From NCBI GenBank assembly GCA_017999985.1, contig JAGNKU010000007.1, forward strand, positions 124,001 through 188,000: a stretch of DNA of 64,000 bases, given 5' to 3'. Shown one piece after another: positions 7,629-14,807 of the stretch. The stretch is from Phycisphaerae bacterium (GTDB taxonomy: Bacteria > Planctomycetota > Phycisphaerae > UBA1845 > Fen-1342). The notes beneath the pieces are model-generated. The model worked only from the letters and a program-made list of their open reading frames with translations. It was not told where the DNA came from and made no database searches. Positions within the stretch are counted from its first letter, which is position 1; each line of letters starts with the position of its first letter. Made by a program: the position numbers and the translations under genes.

Positions 7629-9112
7629 TACGGGATCCCCCGCAAACGCACCGTCCGCCGGGCCACCGCCAGGATCGAATTGCGGTCCGGAATCACGGGG
7701 GCCGCGGTCGTTCCTTCTTCATACGCCGGCGGGATCACCCAGACGGGCCACATATCGGCGTTCGAGCCCGGGATGACGGTATAGTTGCCTCCGACCACCG
7801 CCACCGGGTAGAAGCCGTTGTATTTCACCACCAGGGTCGTGTTGTTGGGCCGCTCAACCACCTCGTAAATGGGCAGCGCGTTCGGCGACGGCGGGCTCAA
7901 CCCCACGCGGACGCTCCCCGTCGCCAGCCCGCTGGGCGTCAGGTCATTCCGCGCGGGAATGAAGATTGCGCCCACCGGAAACAGCGGACTGCGGCTCGGC
8001 GCGCAATTGAAAAACACCGTGGCCGGCGGCCCGCCAGCGCCGAACAGCGGCATGCCGGTAGTTGTGTTGACGCCCAGTGGCGGTGCGGCGAGCGCCGTGA
8101 GACTCACGAGCCAGGGCACGGGAGTCGCCGTGTCCACACCCGCCAGACCGGTCAGCCCCAAGGCGGACGTCCCAAACGCACCACCATCCGCCGGGTCCTG
8201 CAACGGGAAGCGACTGTTCGACGACGGCCGCCGCACGGCGACGCTGATCAGCTCGTACACGTACGGATCGCCGGCCTGCCCCGTCGCCCCGCTGGTATCG
8301 GCATACATCACGCGGCGGTAGAAGCCGGTCCAGGCCACACGCCGATCGTAAATCTTCCTGGCCTCGGTGGTGAACTGCCAGCCCGTGTATGAGTTCCTCG
8401 GCGGCAGGAAATCCGCGGGGACATACTCCGTGCGGCCGGCAGCCGGCCCCCCGTTGACCCAGACTGTGTTGGGCGTGATCGGAGGATACGCCATGGCCAC
8501 CGCGGGCAGCGGCCAACGCATCCACGGTCCATCCTGCAGGTTGTCGCACTCTTTCGGGTCATCCCCGCCCAGCCAGGCGCGTACCGCACCTTCGACCGTC
8601 ACACCGTAGCCGAGGTTGTCTTGCAGCCCGGCAGAGCCCGGCGTCGCATCCACAATGCGCGCGAAGAGCGCGTGGACCTTGATGAGCGGCTCGTAATTCG
8701 GGATGAACTGGCCGTGCACATAATCCGGAAACGCCGGGTCCGGCGGGTCGCTCTGCCGGGGCACGAACAGCGCGGCTTCGCGGATCAGATCGCCGGTGGT
8801 ATCCAGCACCTTGTCCGGAATGCACAGGCTCTGCTCCATCAGGTCGAGCCCGTACGCCGCCGCCGCTTCGCCGGTGGCCATGTTGATCGACTCGCGCGTG
8901 TAGCGCACGCCGATCGGCAGCGCCGCCCCGATCACCAGCAGGCCCATCGCCAGGATCGCCAGGGAGATCATCATCTCGGCGAGGCTGAAAGCCCGGAAGG
9001 CACGGAGGCACGCAGGCACGGAGGCGCGGAGGGATAGCGCCGGCCCTCTGCGGCCGACGTCCGGCCGATGTCGCCGCGAAGTAGAGTTGTGCGTGCGCAC
9101 CGTCATCGCCAA
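7628..9112 (-). CDS. GspI-like minor pseudopilin
   Basis: Pseudopilin with motif RAFSLAEMMISLAILAMGLLVIG; mature Phe is about residue 42, and a hydrophobic helix follows. The SLAEMMISLAILAMG form is typical of GspI/PilV-type minor pseudopilins. The 494 residues greatly exceed the usual 120-200. The remainder is a presumably periplasmic domain without a family I recognise. The leader contains LRASVPACLRAF from a 4x8-base repeat, then a second RAF before the cleavage site, suggesting a short duplication. It ends in a TAATG overlap with the GspJ-like gene and starts 3 bases after the stop of the GspH-like gene. Confidence 0.75.
   Translation of the reverse strand: MAMTVRTHNSTSRRHRPDVGRRGPALSLRASVPACLRAFRAFSLAEMMISLAILAMGLLVIGAALPIGVRYTRESINMATGEAAAAYGLDLMEQSLCIPDKVLDTTGDLIREAALFVPRQSDPPDPAFPDYVHGQFIPNYEPLIKVHALFARIVDATPGSAGLQDNLGYGVTVEGAVRAWLGGDDPKECDNLQDGPWMRWPLPAVAMAYPPITPNTVWVNGGPAAGRTEYVPADFLPPRNSYTGWQFTTEARKIYDRRVAWTGFYRRVMYADTSGATGQAGDPYVYELISVAVRRPSSNSRFPLQDPADGGAFGTSALGLTGLAGVDTATPVPWLVSLTALAAPPLGVNTTTGMPLFGAGGPPATVFFNCAPSRSPLFPVGAIFIPARNDLTPSGLATGSVRVGLSPPSPNALPIYEVVERPNNTTLVVKYNGFYPVAVVGGNYTVIPGSNADMWPVWVIPPAYEEGTTAAPVIPDRNSILAVARRTVRLRGIP
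8999..9030. repeat. 4x8-base element in GspI-like leader
   Basis: Octamers GGCACGGA, GGCACGCA, GGCACGGA, GGCGCGGA on the plus strand. The coding strand reads it as part of the leader peptide, nine bases ahead of the mature N-terminus. Confidence 0.85.
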
Positions 9113-9115
9113 TCC

Positions 9116-10111
9116 TTACTGTGGCGCCTGCTTGCCGGGCGTCAACCCACCGCTGAAGCGATGGACCAGGTACGGCCGGCCCGCCGTCTGCAGGTACTGC
9201 TGCCGGTCGTAGCCGCTCGCCGCCGCCCCCAGCGCGACGAACGGCTCCCGCCGATAGGTCACCACGCCGGAGAACGCGTAGCGCTGGTACCAGTGCCGCG
9301 CGTCGGCCGGGTTCGTGTCGCTGGTATCCGCGTCGATGCGCCAGCCGTCCTTCGGCACATAGGCCCGCAGGTGAAACGGCGTCGGCATGCCGCGCCGGGC
9401 GCCCGTTTCCGGATCGCACACGATCAGGAAGTCGTCCGCGTTGAGAAAGCTGCCGGAGTCGCTGTTGCCGCTCGCCCGCTCCGCATTGAACGCGAACATA
9501 CCGCGCTGCCCGTCCAACACGAAGTCTTGCCCAATGGAGCGGTAGTACTGGCTCCACCCGTTCGGCCCAAGCAGCGCCGCGGGCTGGCTCGACAACGCCT
9601 CCAGCGGCGCCGCCCACACATCGTCCGGCATCGCCACCGACGCCAGGTCCTTCGCCCGCTCGAAGTATTCGCCGAACGAGACAAAGAAATTCCCGCTGCC
9701 GGGCGGCAGCTCCTGCGACGTCTTCCCCACGTAGCTGTAGATCGCCAGGTGCTGCCGTCCGCCCGGCGCCTGCGATTCCTTGTCGGCCACGTCCCACTCG
9801 CCCGGGAAGAACCGCACGGCGGTCATTGTCCGGTCCGCCATCGCCAGGTAGAACGCCCGCGTCGTCACGCCGCTGATCGTCTGCTGCGCGGACGTCAGGC
9901 GGGCCTCGGCGTTCATCGCGCTGAGCCCCGGGACGGCAACCGCGAGGATGAGGATGATCACGGTCACGACGACGATGAGCTCGACGAGGGTGAAGGCGGG
10001 GCGGAAGGCACGCAGGCACGTAGGCACGCAGGCACGCAGGGCGCGGGGGCCAGAACCGCGCGCACGTGCCACCTCCTGCGAGATCTGCGACCTGAACGCA
10101 CTAACCTGCAC
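9116..10111 (-). CDS. GspH-like pseudopilin
   Basis: Pseudopilin with FRPAFTLVELIVVVTVIILILAVA near the N-terminus. I place the start at a GTG at 10111, preceded by GGAG seven bases upstream. The longest open frame begins at 10294, but that would overlap the upstream gene by 76 bases; a GTG at 10072 is a third option. With GTG-10111 the mature Phe is residue 40. GspH-type minor pseudopilins bind the tip of the pseudopilus, and the Ala-Gln-Gln-like helix behind the membrane segment (ARLTSAQQTISGVTTRAFYLA) fits GspH/FimT proteins. At about 331 residues it is twice the usual size. The leader contains LRACVPTCLRAF from the 4x8-base repeat. Confidence 0.75.
   Translation of the reverse strand: MQVSAFRSQISQEVARARGSGPRALRACVPTCLRAFRPAFTLVELIVVVTVIILILAVAVPGLSAMNAEARLTSAQQTISGVTTRAFYLAMADRTMTAVRFFPGEWDVADKESQAPGGRQHLAIYSYVGKTSQELPPGSGNFFVSFGEYFERAKDLASVAMPDDVWAAPLEALSSQPAALLGPNGWSQYYRSIGQDFVLDGQRGMFAFNAERASGNSDSGSFLNADDFLIVCDPETGARRGMPTPFHLRAYVPKDGWRIDADTSDTNPADARHWYQRYAFSGVVTYRREPFVALGAAASGYDRQQYLQTAGRPYLVHRFSGGLTPGKQAPQ
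10007..10038. repeat. 4x8-base element in GspH-like leader
   Basis: Octamers GGCACGCA, GGCACGTA, GGCACGCA, GGCACGCA on the plus strand. It is the cleanest copy. Twelve bases (Phe-Arg-Pro-Ala) separate it from the mature Phe codon. Confidence 0.88.
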
Positions 10112-10218
10112 TGCCGGACTCCAACTACAGCTTCGCCTCACCCATAATTCTAAAAGTCGCCATCTGTCTACTGCCGGCCGCGTGCCCGCTGGCCGGCAAA
10201 TGGCGCTGATCTGACGCT

Positions 10219-11226
10219 CTACGGCACGAAACCGAACGCCGACTCGCGATCCCCCCCGACGCTCAGATCGCCGGCGCCAACCGCCCGCGCCCAACCGTTT
10301 TCCGTGCCCGCATTGGTGTTGAGCGTGCCCGTCTGCCAGAACGCGGCATTGGCCTGGTTAGCCGCCGGCGACGGGAACGGGTCGCTGAAGATCCAGTCCT
10401 GTTTGTAGTCCGAAAGCGTGCCGGCGGGGCGCGCCACGTCGTAAACGTCCTTCGAAACGCCCAGCGACCGCAACACGGGCACGCGCTGTGTGACCGTCCA
10501 CCCCGTGATGCCCCACTCCAGTTTCACGTAGAGAAAGTAATCCAGCGGCACGCCCCAGGCATCGTGGATGCCCAGCACGTCCACCGCACCAGCAACCCCC
10601 GCCGACGCCCCCGTACCCGCGGGATTCACATACTCAGGCGTTGCCGACAGCGGCTTCAGCGCGCTCGCCGGCACTTGTGTCAACACGCTGTTGGCGTACA
10701 CCCGCAGATACGTGTAGAGCGCGCGAATGTCCAAGTCCGCCGCGGGCGGATCGACTGTGCCCCATGAGACGAAGTTCTGCACGCTTCCAACCCGATTTCC
10801 AAAATCGCGGTGAAAACGATTGGCCAGCGCGTAGTCGCCTGGTAGCGACCCCCCCGGCTCCAACACCCCACTAACACACGTTCCGCCGCACGCCGCGAGC
10901 TGATATGGCGGATACGGCCCGAATGTCGGTCGGATGCCGAGGCTGATATTCGTCTTACGATCGTAGATCGCCCCCAGCGGGTTATCGTTCGCGAACTGGT
11001 CGATCGCCAGCCGCACGTTGCGCATGATCGACTGCGTGAAGTTGACCTTCTGATGGTGGATCACCTTCACGCCGACCAGGCCGATCGCCGCGATCAGCAG
11101 CCCGATCACGACGATGACGATGAGGACCTCGACCAGCGTGAAGGCACGCAGGCACACAGGCACGCAGGCACGCAGGGGGCTGCGCCTGGATCCCTTGAGC
11201 CCTTGATCCCTTGATCCCAGCATCAT
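10219..11226 (-). CDS. GspG-like pseudopilin with repeat-built leader
   Basis: Pseudopilin with AFTLVEVLIVIVVIGLLIAA; mature Phe is residue 29. The ATG at 11226 overlaps the upstream gene's TGA (ATGA), supporting coupling and this start; ATG-11223 is an alternative. Nearly the whole leader is encoded by two tandem arrays: a GGGATCAA x4 array (GSRDQGLKGS) then the GGCACGNA x4 element (LRACVPVCLRA). GspG-like proteins form the pseudopilus shaft, but at 335 residues this is much larger than the usual ~140. Later segments (GVPLDYFLYVKLEWG, SDYKQDWIFSDPF) suggest a large folded extracytoplasmic domain of unknown function. Which of the G-like genes makes the major subunit cannot be told. Confidence 0.75.
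   Translation of the reverse strand: MMLGSRDQGLKGSRRSPLRACVPVCLRAFTLVEVLIVIVVIGLLIAAIGLVGVKVIHHQKVNFTQSIMRNVRLAIDQFANDNPLGAIYDRKTNISLGIRPTFGPYPPYQLAACGGTCVSGVLEPGGSLPGDYALANRFHRDFGNRVGSVQNFVSWGTVDPPAADLDIRALYTYLRVYANSVLTQVPASALKPLSATPEYVNPAGTGASAGVAGAVDVLGIHDAWGVPLDYFLYVKLEWGITGWTVTQRVPVLRSLGVSKDVYDVARPAGTLSDYKQDWIFSDPFPSPAANQANAAFWQTGTLNTNAGTENGWARAVGAGDLSVGGDRESAFGFVP
11143..11218. repeat. Two adjacent four-octamer arrays in a pseudopilin leader
   Basis: 11143-11174 holds GGCACGCA, GGCACACA, GGCACGCA, GGCACGCA. 11187-11218 holds, on the coding strand, GGGATCAA, GGGATCAA, GGGCTCAA, GGGATCCA. Both are exactly four units (32 bases). Together they encode most of residues 3-27 of the pseudopilin at 10219-11226. 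Confidence 0.85.
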
Positions 11227-12266
11227 TGTCCGTTGTGCTCGAAGTTCGCGATGTCGTCCGCCGTGCCGTAGCGGCCGTCCGCGCCGGCACTGATGAGGAG
11301 GTACGAATCAGCGCGGGCCGGCTCCAGGCGGGCCTTCACCCCCATATTCATGATGTAGCGATTCAGCGTGCCCACCGGCGGCGGGTTGTTCAGCGCGTCG
11401 TAGCCCCCGGTGACCCAGTTCAGTGCATGATCTTCGCCGGCCTTGTTGAGCCGCAGCATCTCCCCGCTGTTGTTGCGATTGTCCACCAGGTTCGCATTGT
11501 CCTCCGCGTGGTAGATGCCGCGCGGGATGCCCGTGTTACTGCGCGAATCGTCCAGCATCGCGCGCCCCGCCGCATCGGCCCGGTAGTACAGGATCGGGTA
11601 ACCGTAGGCGTCGAGGTACATCGGGTAGCGCCGCGTGGCCCGTTGCACGCCCAGCGACTTGCAGGTGTTCACTTCCTCGGCAATCGCGAAGTCCGGCGAA
11701 TTGAACGCGCCCAGGTTCTGCGTCACGCGCAGCTTGCTGGAGTCCACAAACGGCCCGAAGCGCGGATGAACCGGCTGGTTGGCCTGCGCGTGACCGGTCG
11801 GATACAGCGCGTACAAGTCACTCAGCGTCGGGTTGCCCGTGTCCGCCTGGACACCCGTGGCCATGCCCCAATATGCGTTGGTACCCACCGTCTGGAAGCC
11901 CGCCGTCCCCAGCAGATCGGCCCCCGACAGTGCCCACACCAGCAATCCGGCCCCCGCGATCGGAATCCGGCCGCTCCCGTAGGGGCTTTCCACCTGCCAC
12001 TCGCCGTTCTGCCACCAGTCGGACGCCGACGGCGGATACGCCCCGCCCAGCTTCTCGCTGGCCTTGAACGTCTCCAGCCCGGTCTCGATCGACGCCAGCG
12101 CAGCTTTGGAGGAGGCGGCCTTCGCCGCGTTGCGGGCCATGTTGACCGCCGGAATCAGCAGCCCGATCAACAGCGCGATGATGACGATCACCACCAGCAA
12201 CTCGACCAGCGTGAATGCCACGTCTCGGCGTCGCCGCCGGCACCGCGCATCGGCCTTACCTGTCAT
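11223..12266 (-). CDS. Pseudopilin, GspG/PulG type
   Basis: Pseudopilin with a short normal leader (MTGKADARCRRRRRDVA) and motif FTLVELLVVIVIIALLIGLLIPAV. The ATG at 12266 is chosen because AGGAG lies eight bases upstream and gives a 17-residue leader; the open frame extends further upstream to 12734, overlapping the previous gene. The sequence after the helix (ARNAAKAASSKAALASIETGLETFKA) is the long alpha-1 helix typical of shaft pseudopilins. The C-terminus ends SAGADGRYGTADDIANFE, close to the SAGKDGLYGTADDPTNF ending of the neighbouring pseudopilin, so the two are probably paralogues. The DxxYGTxDD signature matches the calcium-binding loop of GspG. Ala precedes the cleavage site. No octamer array is present here. 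Confidence 0.85.
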   Translation of the reverse strand: MTGKADARCRRRRRDVAFTLVELLVVIVIIALLIGLLIPAVNMARNAAKAASSKAALASIETGLETFKASEKLGGAYPPSASDWWQNGEWQVESPYGSGRIPIAGAGLLVWALSGADLLGTAGFQTVGTNAYWGMATGVQADTGNPTLSDLYALYPTGHAQANQPVHPRFGPFVDSSKLRVTQNLGAFNSPDFAIAEEVNTCKSLGVQRATRRYPMYLDAYGYPILYYRADAAGRAMLDDSRSNTGIPRGIYHAEDNANLVDNRNNSGEMLRLNKAGEDHALNWVTGGYDALNNPPPVGTLNRYIMNMGVKARLEPARADSYLLISAGADGRYGTADDIANFEHNGQ

Positions 12267-12324
12267 GTTTGCGACTCCTGCGTGAGCGGTCCGGCGGCGA
12301 GCGGCGCCGCCGCGGCCCGCCGCG

Positions 12325-13293
12325 CTACAGACCACCTTTGTCGGAAATGAAGTTGGTCGGGTCATCCGCGGTCCCGTACAAACCGTCCTTGCCGGCGGAG
12401 ATGAACAGGTACGTGTCCGGCCGCTGCGGCCAGACCTTGCCCTGGCCGCCCGATTGGCGCGTCTGCTCATACACGGCGCGATCGTAGACGAACCCGGCGA
12501 AGCCCGCCGGCTCCTGGAGCTGGTTCGGGCTGTTCTCCCGCCAGCCCAGGTTCCGCAGCGGGTGGTTCGCGCCGCCGCCCAGGTCCCAGCCCGCCACGTT
12601 GCCGTTCTCCGACCCGGTAAACGGCGTGTTGTCCCACTGCGTGTACCGGCCCGGCTTGCTCGCGCTCGGATCGGTGAACGGCAGCTTCGCATGCTCGTTC
12701 GCGCGGTAGTACAGGACCGGGAACCCGAATGCATCCACGGCGAACGGCAGTTTCCCGTTGTTCCAGTCCGAGGTGCCCGCGCTGCCGCCGGGCGTCAGCA
12801 GTTGCGGCAGCGTCTTCGTCTGCGACGTGTTGTCGCGATAGTACTCCGGCGACTGGGCGATCTTGCCGTCCACCTGGATGTACGGCCCGTAGCGCTGGTA
12901 GTCGCGATCAGGCTCCAGCGAGTACCAGTCGCGCCAGTCATTCTCGCTGAATGTATGCTCGCGCTCCTTGTCCGGCATCACGAAGCCCTTCAGGTCCGCG
13001 CCGGCGAGTTCCAGGATCAGCCACTGCGCCCCCGAGAGGTAAACCCCGGAGCCCTCGCCCTCGAACGGGTTCTCGCCGAACGACCGCGGATAGCGGTCGA
13101 ACTCCTTGCTGTACAACTGGCAGCCCGTGTCGAGCGTGCTGATCAGCTTTTGTGTTGTGACCTTCTTCGCCTGGTCGCGGGCCTTGTTCACCGCCGGCAC
13201 CAGCAGGCCGATCAGCAGCGAGATGATCGCGATGACGGCCAGCAGCTCGATCAGGGTGAACCCGCGGCGCGGCGCGCTTGCACGGCTTCTCAT
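12325..13293 (-). CDS. gspG: Major pseudopilin candidate, GspG type
   Basis: Pseudopilin with the canonical site RRG|FTLIELLAVIAIISLLIGLLVPAV, the only member of the cluster with Gly before the cleavage site. I choose ATG-13293, which has an AAGGTG ribosome site six bases upstream and gives an 11-residue basic leader. ATG-13317 and a longer frame to 13356 are alternatives. The C-terminus contains SAGKDGLYGTADDPTNF, matching the calcium-loop signature of GspG shaft subunits. At 322 residues it is over twice the usual GspG length, so a domain is inserted between helix and calcium loop. First pseudopilin after gspF, the usual place for the major subunit. Confidence 0.85.
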   Translation of the reverse strand: MRSRASAPRRGFTLIELLAVIAIISLLIGLLVPAVNKARDQAKKVTTQKLISTLDTGCQLYSKEFDRYPRSFGENPFEGEGSGVYLSGAQWLILELAGADLKGFVMPDKEREHTFSENDWRDWYSLEPDRDYQRYGPYIQVDGKIAQSPEYYRDNTSQTKTLPQLLTPGGSAGTSDWNNGKLPFAVDAFGFPVLYYRANEHAKLPFTDPSASKPGRYTQWDNTPFTGSENGNVAGWDLGGGANHPLRNLGWRENSPNQLQEPAGFAGFVYDRAVYEQTRQSGGQGKVWPQRPDTYLFISAGKDGLYGTADDPTNFISDKGGL

Positions 13294-13385
13294 GGCGTAC
13301 ACCTTTGTCTGTTCCATTTTCTTCACTACCGCGGGCCAACCGCCCGCACCAGCCACGGTGCGCCACCGACAAGGCGCCGGGACCG

Positions 13386-14669
13386 CTAGCCGCCGCCGGC
13401 GCCGCTGCCCATCACCGACTGGATCAGCGTTACCAGGGGGAGGAACAGGGCCACGACGATGAACCCGACGATACCGCCGAGCACGAGCACCATGATCGGC
13501 TCCAGCAGGCTGACCAGCGAGGCCACCAGCGTGTCAACCTCGTCGTCGTAGTTGTCGGCGACTTTCATCAGCATCTTGTCGAGTTCGCCCGTCTCCTCGC
13601 CGACGTCCACCATGTTGACCACGATCGAGTCCACGGTCTTCGACGCGCGCAGCGGGTTGGCGAACGAGTCGCCCTCGCGGATCGCATCATGCACGCGCTG
13701 CAGCATCCGCGCGTAGACTTCGTTGCCGCTGGTCGCTCGCGTGATCGCGATGGCCTCCAGGATCGGCACGCCCGCCGCCACCAGCGTCCCCAGCGTCCGC
13801 GTGAACCGCGCTACCGACGACTTGCCCACCAGTTGGCCCAGCACCGGAATCTTGAGCGTCAACACGTCCAAGGCGTAACGCCCGAATTCCGCCTGCCGGA
13901 TCAGCTTGTAAATGATGAACACCATGATCGGCGACAGCAGGATGACCAGCCAGCCCGGCGGACGGCCCGTGGCAACCCAGTTCGACAGGGAGATCAGGAA
14001 CTCGGTCACTGCCGGCAACGTCGTCCCGAAATCCTGGAAGATCTCGCGGAACTTCGGCACGACGGTCACCATGATGAACGTCACGATGCCGCCCGCGGCC
14101 GAGATGACCACGGCCGGGTAGATCATGGCACCGATGATCTTCCGCTTCAGCTTTTCCGACTTCTCCAGGAAGTCCGCCAGGCGCTGCAAGATGACGTCCA
14201 GCACACCGCCCGCCTCGCCCGCGGCCACCATGTTGCAGTACAGCCGGTCGAACGCCTTCGGGTGCCGGGACATCGCCTCGGACAACGTCGCGCCGCCCTC
14301 CACGTCCTCGGTGATCTGCTTCAGGCACGACCGCAGCATGCCCGGCTTCTGCTGCTGCTCCAGGATGCGAATGCTCCGCAGGATCGGCAGGCCGGCATCC
14401 TGCAGCGTCGAGAGCTGCCGCGTGAACGAGCAGAGCACCTTCGTGCTGACCCACCCCATGCCCGTGCCGGCCGCCTTGCGGGCCTTCGGGCCGCCGCCCT
14501 TCTTGGCGGAAATCTTCTTCTTATCGGCCTTCTCTACAACCTTCGTCGGGAAGTAGCCCAGACCGCGGACGCGCGAGACCGCCTCTTCCTTCGACGGCGC
14601 CTCGATCTCGTCCTTGATCTCCTGTCCGGAGGCGTTCAGCGCCTCGTACTTGAAGACAGCCATACCCAA
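13386..14669 (-). CDS. gspF: Type II secretion inner-membrane platform protein GspF
   Basis: Polytopic platform protein that couples the GspE ATPase to pseudopilus assembly. The 427 residues show the two repeated T2SSF domains: one from about 85 (FTRQLSTLQDAGLPILRSIRIL) and one from about 285 (FTRTLGTLVAAGVPILEAIAIT), each followed by a membrane segment, with a third near the C-terminus (VLVLGGIVGFIVVALFLPLV). The acidic CNMVAAGEAGG and NMVDVGEETGELD motifs are typical. A Lys/Gly/Ala-rich linker (KKISAKKGGGPKARKAAG) separates an N-terminal domain. It lies 138 bases after gspE on the same strand. T2SS and type IV pilus versions (PilC) are hard to separate by sequence; the large pseudopilins favour a secretion-type machine. 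Confidence 0.93.
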   Translation of the reverse strand: MGMAVFKYEALNASGQEIKDEIEAPSKEEAVSRVRGLGYFPTKVVEKADKKKISAKKGGGPKARKAAGTGMGWVSTKVLCSFTRQLSTLQDAGLPILRSIRILEQQQKPGMLRSCLKQITEDVEGGATLSEAMSRHPKAFDRLYCNMVAAGEAGGVLDVILQRLADFLEKSEKLKRKIIGAMIYPAVVISAAGGIVTFIMVTVVPKFREIFQDFGTTLPAVTEFLISLSNWVATGRPPGWLVILLSPIMVFIIYKLIRQAEFGRYALDVLTLKIPVLGQLVGKSSVARFTRTLGTLVAAGVPILEAIAITRATSGNEVYARMLQRVHDAIREGDSFANPLRASKTVDSIVVNMVDVGEETGELDKMLMKVADNYDDEVDTLVASLVSLLEPIMVLVLGGIVGFIVVALFLPLVTLIQSVMGSGAGGG

Positions 14670-14729
14670 GCCTCCAAGCCCGCTTCAGTCCTGGGCTACG
14701 TCCGACGGACCCCCGGCCGGGGGCCGGGA

Positions 14730-14750
14730 GCGGGAAGATGACTTTCCCGC
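14730..14750. other. Hairpin between gspE and gspF
   Basis: GCGGGAA at 14730-14736 pairs with TTCCCGC at 14744-14750 across a seven-base loop. No T-tract follows on the minus strand, so it is not a clear terminator. It may affect relative gspE/gspF expression (inference). Confidence 0.35.
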
Positions 14751-14807
14751 CGCCATTATGCGGGTTCCAAAGTGGCCGCGGACACTCGATTATGAACGCC
14801 GGCGGAC

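Noticed and set aside
5601-7784. Plus-strand open frame of 727 codons
   Set aside because: It crosses a repeat-filled gap and runs antisense to two pseudopilin genes; its translation is Arg/His/Pro-rich and has no domain.
9116-10294. Start of the GspH-like gene at 10294
   Set aside because: It would overlap the upstream gene by 76 bases and lacks a ribosome site; GTG-10111 with GGAG is preferred.
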